Source: Ruminococcaceae bacterium UBA2854 (GTDB taxonomy: Bacteria > Bacillota > Clostridia > Oscillospirales > Acutalibacteraceae). From it: DNA of 64,000 nt. Position 1 is the stretch's first letter, and the number at the start of each line of letters is the position of its first letter. The notes below the pieces were generated by a model. The model worked only from the letters and a program-made list of their open reading frames with translations, searched no databases and had not been told where the DNA came from. Position numbers and translations under genes: made by a program. Positions 45,184 through 52,749 of this stretch are shown here, in pieces. The stretch spans positions 18,748-82,747 of the forward strand of contig DEFK01000015.1 of the NCBI GenBank assembly GCA_002350765.1. The letters run 5' to 3'.

Positions 45184-47367
45184 TTAATAATCCCAAACAT
45201 AGGTTGTGTAGCTTTCTTCGGGATTCTCCTCGTCAATCTTTACGAATACGTCAGCCTCGCCGATTTTTTCGTAGTTATTATAGGCTATAGCCTTGATTGT
45301 TGAGCCTAAGGGAAGGTTAACCGACAGGAACTCTAAGGGCTTATTATAACGGAAGTCCTCGAGTGTGTTCTCGTGATCCTTACCCGTGTCATAAACGACA
45401 TTCTCGATACCTGTCTGCTTATTATAGTCGCCGCTCTTGAAGGTAAAGCGGTAAGCCATAAAGCACTTGTTTACGTCTGTTCTGAGTACAGCGTCACCCT
45501 TAGGGAGAACGAAGGTCTTTGTATCAGCGTCATAGCTGCGCTCGTCGTACTTGTTAGAAACCTTTACGGTATAAACAACTGTACCTCTGAGACCGAGTCC
45601 CTCATCGGAGTAGATACCGTGCTGGGGAGAACTGAATACCTCGTAGGGCTTATGAACCTTCTTCTCGTTGTTAGTATCTCTTGTGCTCCAGTCAACACAG
45701 CACATCTGGAATCTGTACTCTTTACCGATTTCGATTTCTACTGTATCGCCCGAATAGTATACCGAGCCGTCCTCGAAACGAACAGCCATAGCGAGCGGAG
45801 TTACGATTCCGAGCGAGGACTTTGTTACAGTAGCTTCGCTGTCATCATCGTTATCGTTGCCGCTGTTACCGCTTGCGGGAGTATTTGTATTATCATTGTC
45901 GTTGTTGTTATTCTCGTTATTGTTATTATTATCGTTATTATTGTTGTTATTGTTGTCATTCGCGGGCTCTGTGAACTCAGCGATTCTTGACCAGAGCGAT
46001 ACGGAATCCGCGGGAGCAACGTAGGTCATATTACCCTTGGGGCTCTCAACAATTACGTTGTTGCAGTCGGAAATCGCTACAGCGTCCTCGCCGAAGAAGT
46101 ATTTATCGGAGCTTCCGAAATACTTAGGATCAATCGAAAGTGTCTCGGCGTCCTTATCAACCGCGTACTCAGCCTTAGATACAGCGTAGAGATTTACGTT
46201 GTCGCCTACTTTAATTGACTCAGCCTTGGGGATAGAGCCGTCAACAGGTGACTTCTGCTTGCTTGCGCCGATTGCGGAAGCGCCTGTAGCCGAAAGCGCG
46301 TAAACCTTGGCGTTGCCTGTAATTTCGATATTACCGCCTGTGTGAGAACCGCGTCCGCTTCCGATAGCCGCGCCGCCGCTGTTGAGCTCGTTGGATCTCG
46401 AAGTAGCCGCGATAGCTGTTACGTCAGCGTTACCGCCGATTTTTACGTTAACCTTATAAGCGTCCTTGTTGTACTTGGAAGCGCTGCTTGTTCCGCGTCC
46501 AGCGCCGATTCCCGCGCCGCCGCAGGAGCCGATAGCTACAACCTTACCGCCGTTGATCTTAATATCGGAAGCCGAAGCGCCGTAGCCGCCGCCGATACCC
46601 GCCGCGAAAGAGCCGGGGTCGTTAGCGTTAAGATCGCTGTAGTTTCTCGAATTAAAGTCAGCCTTATCTGTTGTAGCGGCGTAAACCTCACCGCCGTTGA
46701 TTACGATTTTACCCGAATCATACTCGCCTACAGCCGCAACGCCGATAGCGCCGCCGCTTGTGCCGTAACCGCAGCCGATACCCGCGCCGCACTCTTTACC
46801 GTAAGCGTGGATCAAACCGCCGTTGATTGTTACCGAGTTACCGTTAACGTGGTAGCCCGCGCCAATACCCGCGCCTCTAGCGCCAGCATACGCGTTTATA
46901 ATTCCGCTGTCGATTGTAATTGTTCCTACAAGAACTCTCTGGTCCTCGGGGATATTGGTGCCTGTACCGAATGAACCGATAGCCGCGCCGTATTTACCGC
47001 CTGTTACGTTGAGCGTACCGTCACCCTTGAATGTAACATCGGAGCCGAAGTCTACCTGGATACCGCAGGACTCTTTTTTAGAGTCACCCGCGATATTGCT
47101 TGTGCCCTTTAACACAAAGGTAACATCGGAGTTGTTTGTAACTATAACGGGAGAATATCCGAGGCTCTCCGAGCTCATTGAAGCGTCGTTTAGATTAACG
47201 GTGGCTTTTGCACCGTCAATTACAAGCTTGCCGCAGTCAGAGCCAATTGTATAAGTTCCGTCCTCGGTTATAACAGTCTCGTTGATTCCGTCCTCGGCAA
47301 ATGCCGAAACAGCCGAAGCTGAAGCTACAATCATAATTGTAAGTATAATTGCCAGTAATTTTTTCAT
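45184..47367 (-). CDS. secreted beta-helix protein with glycine-rich repeats and Asn-rich linker (carbohydrate-binding/matrix type)
   Basis: 727 residues. Sec signal peptide ending at about 24 (SAVSAFAED). Residues about 50-420 form a repeated right-handed beta-helix-like pattern with recurring INGG.(V/I)(Y/V/H)A and GAGIG(A/C/G)G(Y/R) turns, as in Cthe_2159-like carbohydrate-binding proteins. Residues about 465-510 are an almost pure Asn/Asp linker. A C-terminal domain of about 200 residues follows. No anchor is seen. Its leader carries a c-di-GMP riboswitch, so it is probably a matrix or adhesion protein under second-messenger control. TTAAGGAGGAG precedes the ATG. Confidence 0.8.
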   Translation of the reverse strand: MKKLLAIILTIMIVASASAVSAFAEDGINETVITEDGTYTIGSDCGKLVIDGAKATVNLNDASMSSESLGYSPVIVTNNSDVTFVLKGTSNIAGDSKKESCGIQVDFGSDVTFKGDGTLNVTGGKYGAAIGSFGTGTNIPEDQRVLVGTITIDSGIINAYAGARGAGIGAGYHVNGNSVTINGGLIHAYGKECGAGIGCGYGTSGGAIGVAAVGEYDSGKIVINGGEVYAATTDKADFNSRNYSDLNANDPGSFAAGIGGGYGASASDIKINGGKVVAIGSCGGAGIGAGRGTSSASKYNKDAYKVNVKIGGNADVTAIAATSRSNELNSGGAAIGSGRGSHTGGNIEITGNAKVYALSATGASAIGASKQKSPVDGSIPKAESIKVGDNVNLYAVSKAEYAVDKDAETLSIDPKYFGSSDKYFFGEDAVAISDCNNVIVESPKGNMTYVAPADSVSLWSRIAEFTEPANDNNNNNNNDNNNNNENNNNDNDNTNTPASGNSGNDNDDDSEATVTKSSLGIVTPLAMAVRFEDGSVYYSGDTVEIEIGKEYRFQMCCVDWSTRDTNNEKKVHKPYEVFSSPQHGIYSDEGLGLRGTVVYTVKVSNKYDERSYDADTKTFVLPKGDAVLRTDVNKCFMAYRFTFKSGDYNKQTGIENVVYDTGKDHENTLEDFRYNKPLEFLSVNLPLGSTIKAIAYNNYEKIGEADVFVKIDEENPEESYTTYVWDY

Positions 47368-47395
47368 AACTTTCTCCTCCTTAAAATTTTGGATA

Positions 47396-47440
47396 CAAAA
47401 ACAGTCCGTGCAAAATCAAGTTGATTTGCAGCCGGACTGT
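47396..47440 (-). terminator. riboswitch expression-platform terminator
   Basis: On the minus strand ACAGTCCG pairs with CGGACTGT, with an inner TGCAAATCA/TGATTTTGCA extension, followed by TTTTTG. Lies between the aptamer and the ribosome site. Confidence 0.88.
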
Positions 47441-47445
47441 CATTA

Positions 47446-47512
47446 CATTTAAGCATTAGACTCCTGAGCTTTCCGTCCCCGCGTTTCCACAGGTTTGGCA
47501 ATAGCCTATATA
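47446..47512 (-). ncRNA. c-di-GMP-I (GEMM) riboswitch aptamer
   Basis: Minus-strand sequence contains GCCAAACC, a short hairpin (TGTGGAAACGCG), GGGACGGAAAGC, then GGAGTCTAA. These are the conserved GEMM blocks (CAAACC, GACGCAAAGC, GGtCTAA) in order and spacing, including the tetraloop-receptor AAACC. It stands between a consensus promoter and a strong terminator ahead of the beta-helix gene. GEMM aptamers bind c-di-GMP; a subset binds cGAMP, and the ligand cannot be settled by eye. The C to G change in GACGGAAAGC is a deviation from the commonest consensus. Confidence 0.85.
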
Positions 47513-47536
47513 GTATTGTATTATTACTACACTGTA

Positions 47537-47565
47537 ATTGTACCATTATATATATGCTTTGTCAA
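47537..47565 (-). promoter_or_regulatory. promoter of the riboswitch/beta-helix transcript
   Basis: On the minus strand TTGACA (47560-47565), 17-bp spacer, TACAAT (47537-47542), starting transcription just before the aptamer. Confidence 0.88.
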
Positions 47566-47776
47566 GCGTATATGTTCCAAAAAACAGGGTATAAAATGGT
47601 AATTCTCCAGTCCGTTTGAAAGATTGTAAAAATTGACTAATTGCGGCTTTTTTTACCTGAATCGTTTAGCTATAACCACTAAAACACCCCGAAACATATT
47701 TATGTGAATATGCAAGAGATAAACCGTTAAAGATCGTTATTCAATTGTGCGTTTTGCATAAAGTTATCCGTTTCAA

Positions 47777-47805
47777 TTGATTATTAAAGCCGTATCGTTT
47801 ATAAT
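47777..47805 (+). promoter_or_regulatory. promoter of the interrupted diguanylate cyclase gene
   Basis: TTGATT (47777-47782), 17-bp spacer, TATAAT (47800-47805), 65 bp before the ATG. The rest of the 305-bp divergent stretch 47566-47870 shows nothing else distinct. Confidence 0.75.
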
Positions 47806-47870
47806 TATTAATATATAAAGGTATAAAATTTTGTTTTAATAAACCAGATAGTTAACGGAAGGAATTAATC

Positions 47871-49219
47871 ATGAAAAGAAGAAGATTCGGCGAACGCTCA
47901 GGTTACATTGTTATGGTTTCGGCGTTCTTAATTATGCTTAATGTCGTATTGGGCGTATTTATGATTAACCGTTCACAAAAAGCCATTATCACCCAGATCG
48001 AGGGCAGAATGCTCGATATAACCAACACAGCCGCGGATATGCTCAACGGTGATAAGCTTAAAACCTTAAAAAAGAAGATTACTATACAAAGGATTATCAG
48101 GACGCTCTTAAAACGCTGGCGGTATTCCAGTCTAATATTGAGCTTGAATATATCTACTGTATTCAGCGTGTAAGCGATAAGGAATTTGTATTTTCCGTAG
48201 ATCCTACCGAGGATGACCCCGGTGAATTCGGCTCGCCGATCGTATATACGGACGCTCTTTATCAGGCAAGTCTCGGCAAGGCTTCGGTAGATAAACAGCC
48301 GTACGCCGACGAATGGGGATGCTTCTACAGCGCTTACAGCCCTGTTTTCGACTCAAAAGGTCAGGTAGCTACTATCGTCGCGGTTGACTTCAGCGCCGAC
48401 TGGTATAACGACCAGGTTTTCGCGCTTGTAAGAACAGTTCTTGTTATATGCGCGGTTTCACTGCTTGCGGGCGGTCTTATAGTATTTATCATTACACAGC
48501 AGACCCGCCGTCGTAACAGACGCCTGTACGCGGAGCTTAACTCGCTCGCGGACAACATCGAAGACCTCGTTAAAGAGGTAAGCAACACCGCTCATACCAG
48601 GTACAGTCACCACGCAAACGCCGAATCCGAGTCAAGCGGTAACAATATAAACGATTTGAGCAATAAAATCCACGCTATGCAGGACGACCTTCGCAGCGAA
48701 ATCGCTACTGTACACCATATGGCGTATATCGACGCGCTTACCGCTGTAAGCAATTCGACAGCTTATATAGATATCACCAAGGCACTTAACGCCCAGATTT
48801 TCGCGGGTACAGCGAGATTCAGCGTAATAGCGTTCGATTTAAACGGACTAAAGCAAATTAACGACACCTACGGTCACGACTTCGGAGATAAAGCGCTGAT
48901 TGATACGGCGAGAGTTATCTGCGATGTATTCGGCAAAGAAAACGTTTACCGCGTAGGCGGAGACGAGTTTATCGCCTTACTCCCTACCGATAACGCCGAC
49001 GAAATAGAGGAGAACTTTAAGAAATTCGACCAAAAGCTGGATGAGTATAACAAAAAGATAAAATCGTACAGCTTCCCGATTTCGGTATCAAAAGGCTACG
49101 CCGTTTATCAAAAGGGCGAGGATAAAGAATACAAGGAAGTCTCCCACAGAGCCGACATCAATATGTACCATAATAAAGACGAGTATTACGAACAAAACAG
49201 CGATATCCAAAGAAGATAA
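47871..49219 (+). pseudogene. membrane diguanylate cyclase with Cache-like sensor, frame shifted by -1 at a slippery site
   Basis: The frame opened at ATG 47871 (site GGAAGGAA) closes at 48173, but the protein continues in the -1 frame from 48074 to 49219, giving about 449 residues in all. Order: TM (about 14-33), extracellular sensor with QSNIELEYIYCIQRVSDKEF and DPGEFGSPIVYTDA, TM (about 185-208), linker, GGDEF domain with FDLNGLKQINDTYGHDFGD and the intact loop RVGGDEF. The only break is at A AAA AAG (48068-48074). Reading-frame loss by a one-base deletion, a sequence error, or programmed -1 frameshifting are all possible; the rest of the gene is undamaged. RxxD I-site absent. Confidence 0.85.
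48068..48074 (+). other. A AAA AAG slippery heptamer in frameshift phase
   Basis: The zero frame reads TTA AAA AAG, so the heptamer A AAA AAG is exactly in the X XXY YYZ phase that supports -1 slippage in dnaX. Slipping gives GAA GAT TAC and restores the cyclase frame. I see no strong Shine-Dalgarno-like stimulator upstream and no convincing stable hairpin directly downstream. Confidence 0.7.
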
Positions 49220-49257
49220 CATTCAATAAACTAATTACCACTTCACACTTACAACTA

Positions 49258-49292
49258 GGGGCTGGCTCAAACTTTTTTTGAGCCAGCCCCTT
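49258..49292. terminator. strong bidirectional intrinsic terminator
   Basis: GGGGCTGGCTCAA (49258-49270) pairs with TTGAGCCAGCCCC (49278-49290). Lies between the convergent cyclase and HD-GYP receptor genes. Confidence 0.9.
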
Positions 49293-49307
49293 CTAATTAC
49301 TATATTT

Positions 49308-51431
49308 TTAAATCTCCATATTAAGCTTTTGAACACGTCTTACTTCGTCCTCAGCGTCGAGGAACGCCTTAACAACCAGCGGGTCGAAATGATTTCCCGA
49401 ACCCTTGCGGATTATGTCAAGCGCTTTATCGACTGTAAACGGCTCCTTATAGCTTCGGCGCGATACAAGCGCGTCGAAAACATCCGCAACCGCCATAACT
49501 CTCGCGGAAAGCGGTATTTCCTCACCCGCCAAGCCTTCGGGATATCCGTTGCCGTCCCATTTCTCGTGGTGGTACTCGGCAAGGTTTTTCGCTTCGTTAA
49601 GGTACTCGGTTTTCTCGCCGACAGTCGAAATCGCTTTGTCGATAATCTCTCCGCCCGCCGAGGTATGCTTCTTCATATCGCCGAATTCTTCTTCGGTAAG
49701 CTTACCCGGTTTATTCAGTATCGTGTCGGAAACCTTAATCTTTCCGACATCGTGGAGCGGCGCGGAGTTTACTACCTCCGTTATAAACTCGTCGGTCAGC
49801 TTATCCGCGTATATCCCCTCTTTCTTCATCTGGCGCAGAATAATCTCACAGTAAGCCGCGGTTTTACGTACGTGGTCGCCCGTGCATTGGTCACGGCTTT
49901 CGACCATATCGGCAAGAACGATGATAAGTCCGTTCTGGAGTCTTGTAATCTGTTCATTCTTTTTCTGAACCTCGTCAATAAAGCGGACGGTATCCGCCGA
50001 CGTTCTTCGGTACGCGTTATAAAGGTTCTCGAGCTCGTCGCCCGTATGTATATCCAGGTTATTAATCGCTTCCATACTGACCTCACGCGCAAGAGGAGTA
50101 TCGTACGAAAAACGGTTAGCCGCGTCGGCTATCTTATTAACGGGCGTTACAATATGGCGCTCCGCGAGCCATACGGCGTAGGCGCGTATTATCAGCAATA
50201 CGCCGATAAACAGCGATATTACTTTAGCGAGGAACGCTATTTCCTGCGAGCTCAATTCGCTCATAGACATATCAACGCCGACATAACAGAGCGTTTTACC
50301 GCTTTCATCCCGTACGGGCTCGTATACGGAAAGTATCCAGCCGTACTGGTTATTCGTTATATCCATCGGCATCCTCTTGCCTTTAAGCAGTAAGTCCGAA
50401 TACTTCTGGATCGTAGTATCGTACGGAATTACATTGCCCGGATGGTTAGCCGCGACGTCCTCGGTATCGAGGTCGAAGATAACGTGCGTTCCATCCTTTT
50501 CGATACGGTAAACATATATATATTTAATTTCGGGAGCGGAATCGCTTACGGACTGCATAAGCTCCTCGGTTTCGTGATAACCTTCGACCTTCTCCCCCTT
50601 ATTCATAAATTCGAATATTTTACTTCTGTCAATACGCTTAGCGATAACGGAACTCGCCTGCTGAGCCTGCTTGGTATATTCGTCTATCGTAGAATTGTGG
50701 TATTGCACAACGCTTATACCGATAGCCGAAGCCGCGACCAGCGTGGTCGAAATCGTTACCAGAAGCGTTACCTTCATTCTAAGGTTAAGGCGTTTCCTTG
50801 TTTTACTGCCTTGCCTGTTGAACATGGTGATATAGTACCATCCCCTGCTACGCAGGTTATCAATCATACTCTTTGGCAGAAGCTTATAAATAGCGATCGA
50901 AATAAGCGTAACAACCAGCTTATCGACAAAATCTATCAGGAAGTTAGAAATAAGATTTGACAGGAAATATCCCATCGGAATAACGTTGTTTATAGCTTGT
51001 GCCATATCAACGGCAAAGCCCTCGCCGAAGTCCATTCCGAAAATCAGCCACGTCAGCAACGCGCCTACGCCGCCTCCGAGCAGCGCGAAGGTCAGTACCG
51101 CTAAAAAGCTAATCTTTATACTGAAGCGTCGCATACGGTGCGCGAACGCAACCGCTGCCGACGCGATAAGAACCGAAATAACGCAGTAGTATACGGAAAC
51201 GCTGTTAAAGAAGCTGTTTACAATATTGGAAAGAAATCCAACGGTAATACAAGGAATATATCCGCCGAGCAACGCCGACAGAACGGTACCTATATTATCG
51301 AGATAAAGCGGAAGACCCAGAAAATCATTCAGCCTCGCGCCGAGGAGATTCAACAGTACGCATATTACGATAATAGATACCAGGGAAAGCCATTTATTGC
51401 CCGTTTTCTTTTTTTCTCCTAATCTTGTCAT
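49308..51431 (-). CDS. membrane receptor: S-component-like domain, extracellular sensor, HAMP, HD-GYP phosphodiesterase
   Basis: 707 residues. Residues about 15-200 hold about six TM helices with the look of an ECF-type S component (PLYLDNIGTVLSALLGGYIPC, VIPMGYFLSNLISNFLIDF). Then a TM, an extracellular region (about 245-395), TM, HAMP with PVNKIADAANRF, coiled coil, and a canonical HD-GYP domain: APLHDVGKIKVSD, HHEKWDGNGYPEGL, DVFDALVSRRSYKEPF. Should hydrolyse c-di-GMP. The fusion suggests that binding of a small solute or vitamin to the membrane domain, together with the extracellular sensor, tunes c-di-GMP. Start ATG with GGGGGATG upstream. Confidence 0.9.
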   Translation of the reverse strand: MTRLGEKKKTGNKWLSLVSIIVICVLLNLLGARLNDFLGLPLYLDNIGTVLSALLGGYIPCITVGFLSNIVNSFFNSVSVYYCVISVLIASAAVAFAHRMRRFSIKISFLAVLTFALLGGGVGALLTWLIFGMDFGEGFAVDMAQAINNVIPMGYFLSNLISNFLIDFVDKLVVTLISIAIYKLLPKSMIDNLRSRGWYYITMFNRQGSKTRKRLNLRMKVTLLVTISTTLVAASAIGISVVQYHNSTIDEYTKQAQQASSVIAKRIDRSKIFEFMNKGEKVEGYHETEELMQSVSDSAPEIKYIYVYRIEKDGTHVIFDLDTEDVAANHPGNVIPYDTTIQKYSDLLLKGKRMPMDITNNQYGWILSVYEPVRDESGKTLCYVGVDMSMSELSSQEIAFLAKVISLFIGVLLIIRAYAVWLAERHIVTPVNKIADAANRFSYDTPLAREVSMEAINNLDIHTGDELENLYNAYRRTSADTVRFIDEVQKKNEQITRLQNGLIIVLADMVESRDQCTGDHVRKTAAYCEIILRQMKKEGIYADKLTDEFITEVVNSAPLHDVGKIKVSDTILNKPGKLTEEEFGDMKKHTSAGGEIIDKAISTVGEKTEYLNEAKNLAEYHHEKWDGNGYPEGLAGEEIPLSARVMAVADVFDALVSRRSYKEPFTVDKALDIIRKGSGNHFDPLVVKAFLDAEDEVRRVQKLNMEI

Positions 51432-51524
51432 ACTTTATTCATCCCCCGTTCCCATGAATAACGACAAAATCTATAACAAACTACGCCTGTAAAAAGGCGT
51501 TATAAAAGTAGTATTTATAATATC

Positions 51525-51553
51525 ATTATATTCTAAAAAAGAACAAATTACAA
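51525..51553 (-). promoter_or_regulatory. promoter of the HD-GYP receptor gene
   Basis: On the minus strand TTGTAA (51548-51553), 17-bp spacer, TATAAT (51525-51530). The leader then contains a small ACGCCTTTTTACAGGCGT hairpin about 50 bp before the start codon. Confidence 0.65.
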
Positions 51554-51691
51554 GTAAAAAAACATCGCATTGAATATATGTAATTCTCTATCTTTCGGTT
51601 TTCGAAAATCACAAGCCATTGTGTTAGTGGATTTTTCTCGTGCATTACCAACAAAAACATTTTTTTTTTTATTTATATTGCTATAACTCTG

Positions 51692-51756
51692 GTAACTTTA
51701 TACAAAAACTTATAAATTTTTAGTATAAAGTTACTAAAAATTAGAATTAAAGTTAC
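51692..51756 (+). repeat. 12-bp inverted repeat plus a third half-site upstream of the CBM21-like gene
   Basis: GTAACTTTATAC (51692-51703) and GTATAAAGTTAC (51723-51734) are perfect inverted copies 19 nt apart, and TAAAGTTAC recurs at 51748-51756. It lies 16-80 bp upstream of the -35 box, where an activator or repressor could bind. No binding protein is identified. Confidence 0.7.
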
Positions 51757-51771
51757 ATCTTTTAAAAATCC

Positions 51772-51800
51772 TTGATTTTCAAATTTCGTTTTGGTAATAT
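51772..51800 (+). promoter_or_regulatory. promoter of the CBM21-like secreted protein gene
   Basis: TTGATT (51772-51777), 17-bp spacer, TAATAT (51795-51800). The start of transcription would fall at about 51807, just before the stem-loop at 51810. Confidence 0.7.
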
Positions 51801-51809
51801 ATTGCCTGT

Positions 51810-51835
51810 GCTCAAAAAATGATAGTTTTTTGAGC
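51810..51835 (+). other. stem-loop at the 5' end of the transcript
   Basis: GCTCAAAAAA (51810-51819) pairs perfectly with TTTTTTGAGC (51826-51835) around 6 nt. A stem within a few bases of the transcript start often protects mRNA from decay; this fits an abundant secreted protein. Confidence 0.65.
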
Positions 51836-51842
51836 TGAATTA

Positions 51843-51908
51843 CTTTTACGGCGCTTGCCCGCGATAAGGCTGTAAAAGCTTAATCCGATACGCGGGCAGG
51901 AAGGCAAG
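51843..51908 (+). ncRNA. candidate H-type pseudoknot leader (riboswitch-like), ligand unknown
   Basis: Helix A: CTTTTACGGC (51843-51852) with GCTGTAAAAG (51869-51878), 10 bp including one G-U. Helix B: TGCCCGCG (51856-51863) in the loop of A with CGCGGGCA (51891-51898), 8 bp. A third pairing, CTTGCC (51854-51859) with GGCAAG (51903-51908), would exclude B and cover the Shine-Dalgarno region. It ends 9 nt before the ATG. No known riboswitch class recognised. Confidence 0.55.
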
Positions 51909-51917
51909 GTAAATATT

Positions 51918-52661
51918 ATGAAAACTACAACTAAGTCTACAAGAATCGTATCACTCGTTCTTACAGTCGTAATGCTCTTCAGCGTAATCTGCGTTGCGGG
52001 CACAGTTTCGGCAGGCGCCGCTACAGACAAGGTAAGCCTTTATTCCTCAAGCGTTCTTTTCTCCAAGTACGCTATCGGCCACTACGAGGTATTCGTTCAG
52101 ACTAAGGATAACGGTTCTAACCAGAAGGTATACATCCACTATAACTACGAAAAGAGCTACGCTTGGCAGGACGTTGAAGCTTCTTACTTCACAACCTTAA
52201 ACGACGGTTCCAAGATTTGGAAAGCTACTTTCCACAGCATCAGCGGTATCTACGCTATCAAGTTCGTATCAAACGGCAGAGAGTACTGGGATAACAACAA
52301 CGGCCGTGACTACAACGGCTCCGATAAAATCGGTGTTGCTCCCGTTGTATCCGAGAGACTCGGCTACCAGTACGGAGCTTCCAACTACCAGATCAACGCT
52401 GTTCTCCAGAACTACGCTTACCACAAGAATGTATTTGTAAGATACACAACAAACGGTTGGAACAGCTATCAGGATAAGGCTTTAAACTACAGCCAGACTA
52501 ACGCAAACGGTACAGAAACCTGGACCACATATCTTAATCTCACAAATATGCCCGCTCACGGTAATTTCCAGTATGCTATCTGCTATCAGGTAAACGGCAG
52601 AGAGTATTGGGCTAACAACTTTGGTGAGAACTACGACGAATATTATTATATTCATCGCTAA
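51918..52661 (+). CDS. secreted protein with two CBM21-like starch-binding modules
   Basis: 247 residues. Sec signal peptide ending near AGTVSAGAA (about residue 35). Two tandem modules of about 100 residues follow: the first with VYIHYNYEKSYAWQDV and REYWDNNNGRDYN, the second with VFVRYTTNGWNSYQDK and REYWANNFGENYD. The YWDNN.GRNY ending is the hallmark of the CBM21 family, which binds starch. No catalytic domain, dockerin or anchor. Probably helps capture starch next to the amylase encoded convergently. Upstream it has an inverted repeat, promoter, 5' stem-loop and pseudoknot-like leader, a rich regulatory region. Confidence 0.88.
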   Translation: MKTTTKSTRIVSLVLTVVMLFSVICVAGTVSAGAATDKVSLYSSSVLFSKYAIGHYEVFVQTKDNGSNQKVYIHYNYEKSYAWQDVEASYFTTLNDGSKIWKATFHSISGIYAIKFVSNGREYWDNNNGRDYNGSDKIGVAPVVSERLGYQYGASNYQINAVLQNYAYHKNVFVRYTTNGWNSYQDKALNYSQTNANGTETWTTYLNLTNMPAHGNFQYAICYQVNGREYWANNFGENYDEYYYIHR

Positions 52662-52689
52662 AAACAGCATTAGAGAATTTTTCTTAACG

Positions 52690-52722
52690 GGGGTTGCCGT
52701 ATTTACGGCAACCCCTGTTTTA
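52690..52722. terminator. strong intrinsic terminator, convergent
   Basis: GGGGTTGCCGT (52690-52700) pairs with ACGGCAACCCC (52705-52715) around ATTT, followed by TGTTTTATTTT. Confidence 0.92.
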
Positions 52723-52749
52723 TTTTACTTTATTTCAAAAAGTACAACC

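Noticed and set aside
45861..45961. Tandem trinucleotide-like repeat (GTTATT type)
   Set aside because: It encodes the poly-Asn linker of the secreted beta-helix protein; codons vary, so not an independent repeat element.
45373..45990. Plus-strand hydrophobic open frame of 205 codons, rich in Ile and Val
   Set aside because: An artefact of reading the Asn/Asp linker codons of the beta-helix gene in reverse; not a membrane protein.
46342..46974. Possible direct repeats in the beta-helix gene
   Set aside because: They are the DNA of the protein's GAGIG-type repeats, not a CRISPR or mobile element: spacing irregular and in frame.
49278..50393. Plus-strand open frame of 371 codons
   Set aside because: Antisense to the HD-GYP receptor and starts inside a terminator hairpin.
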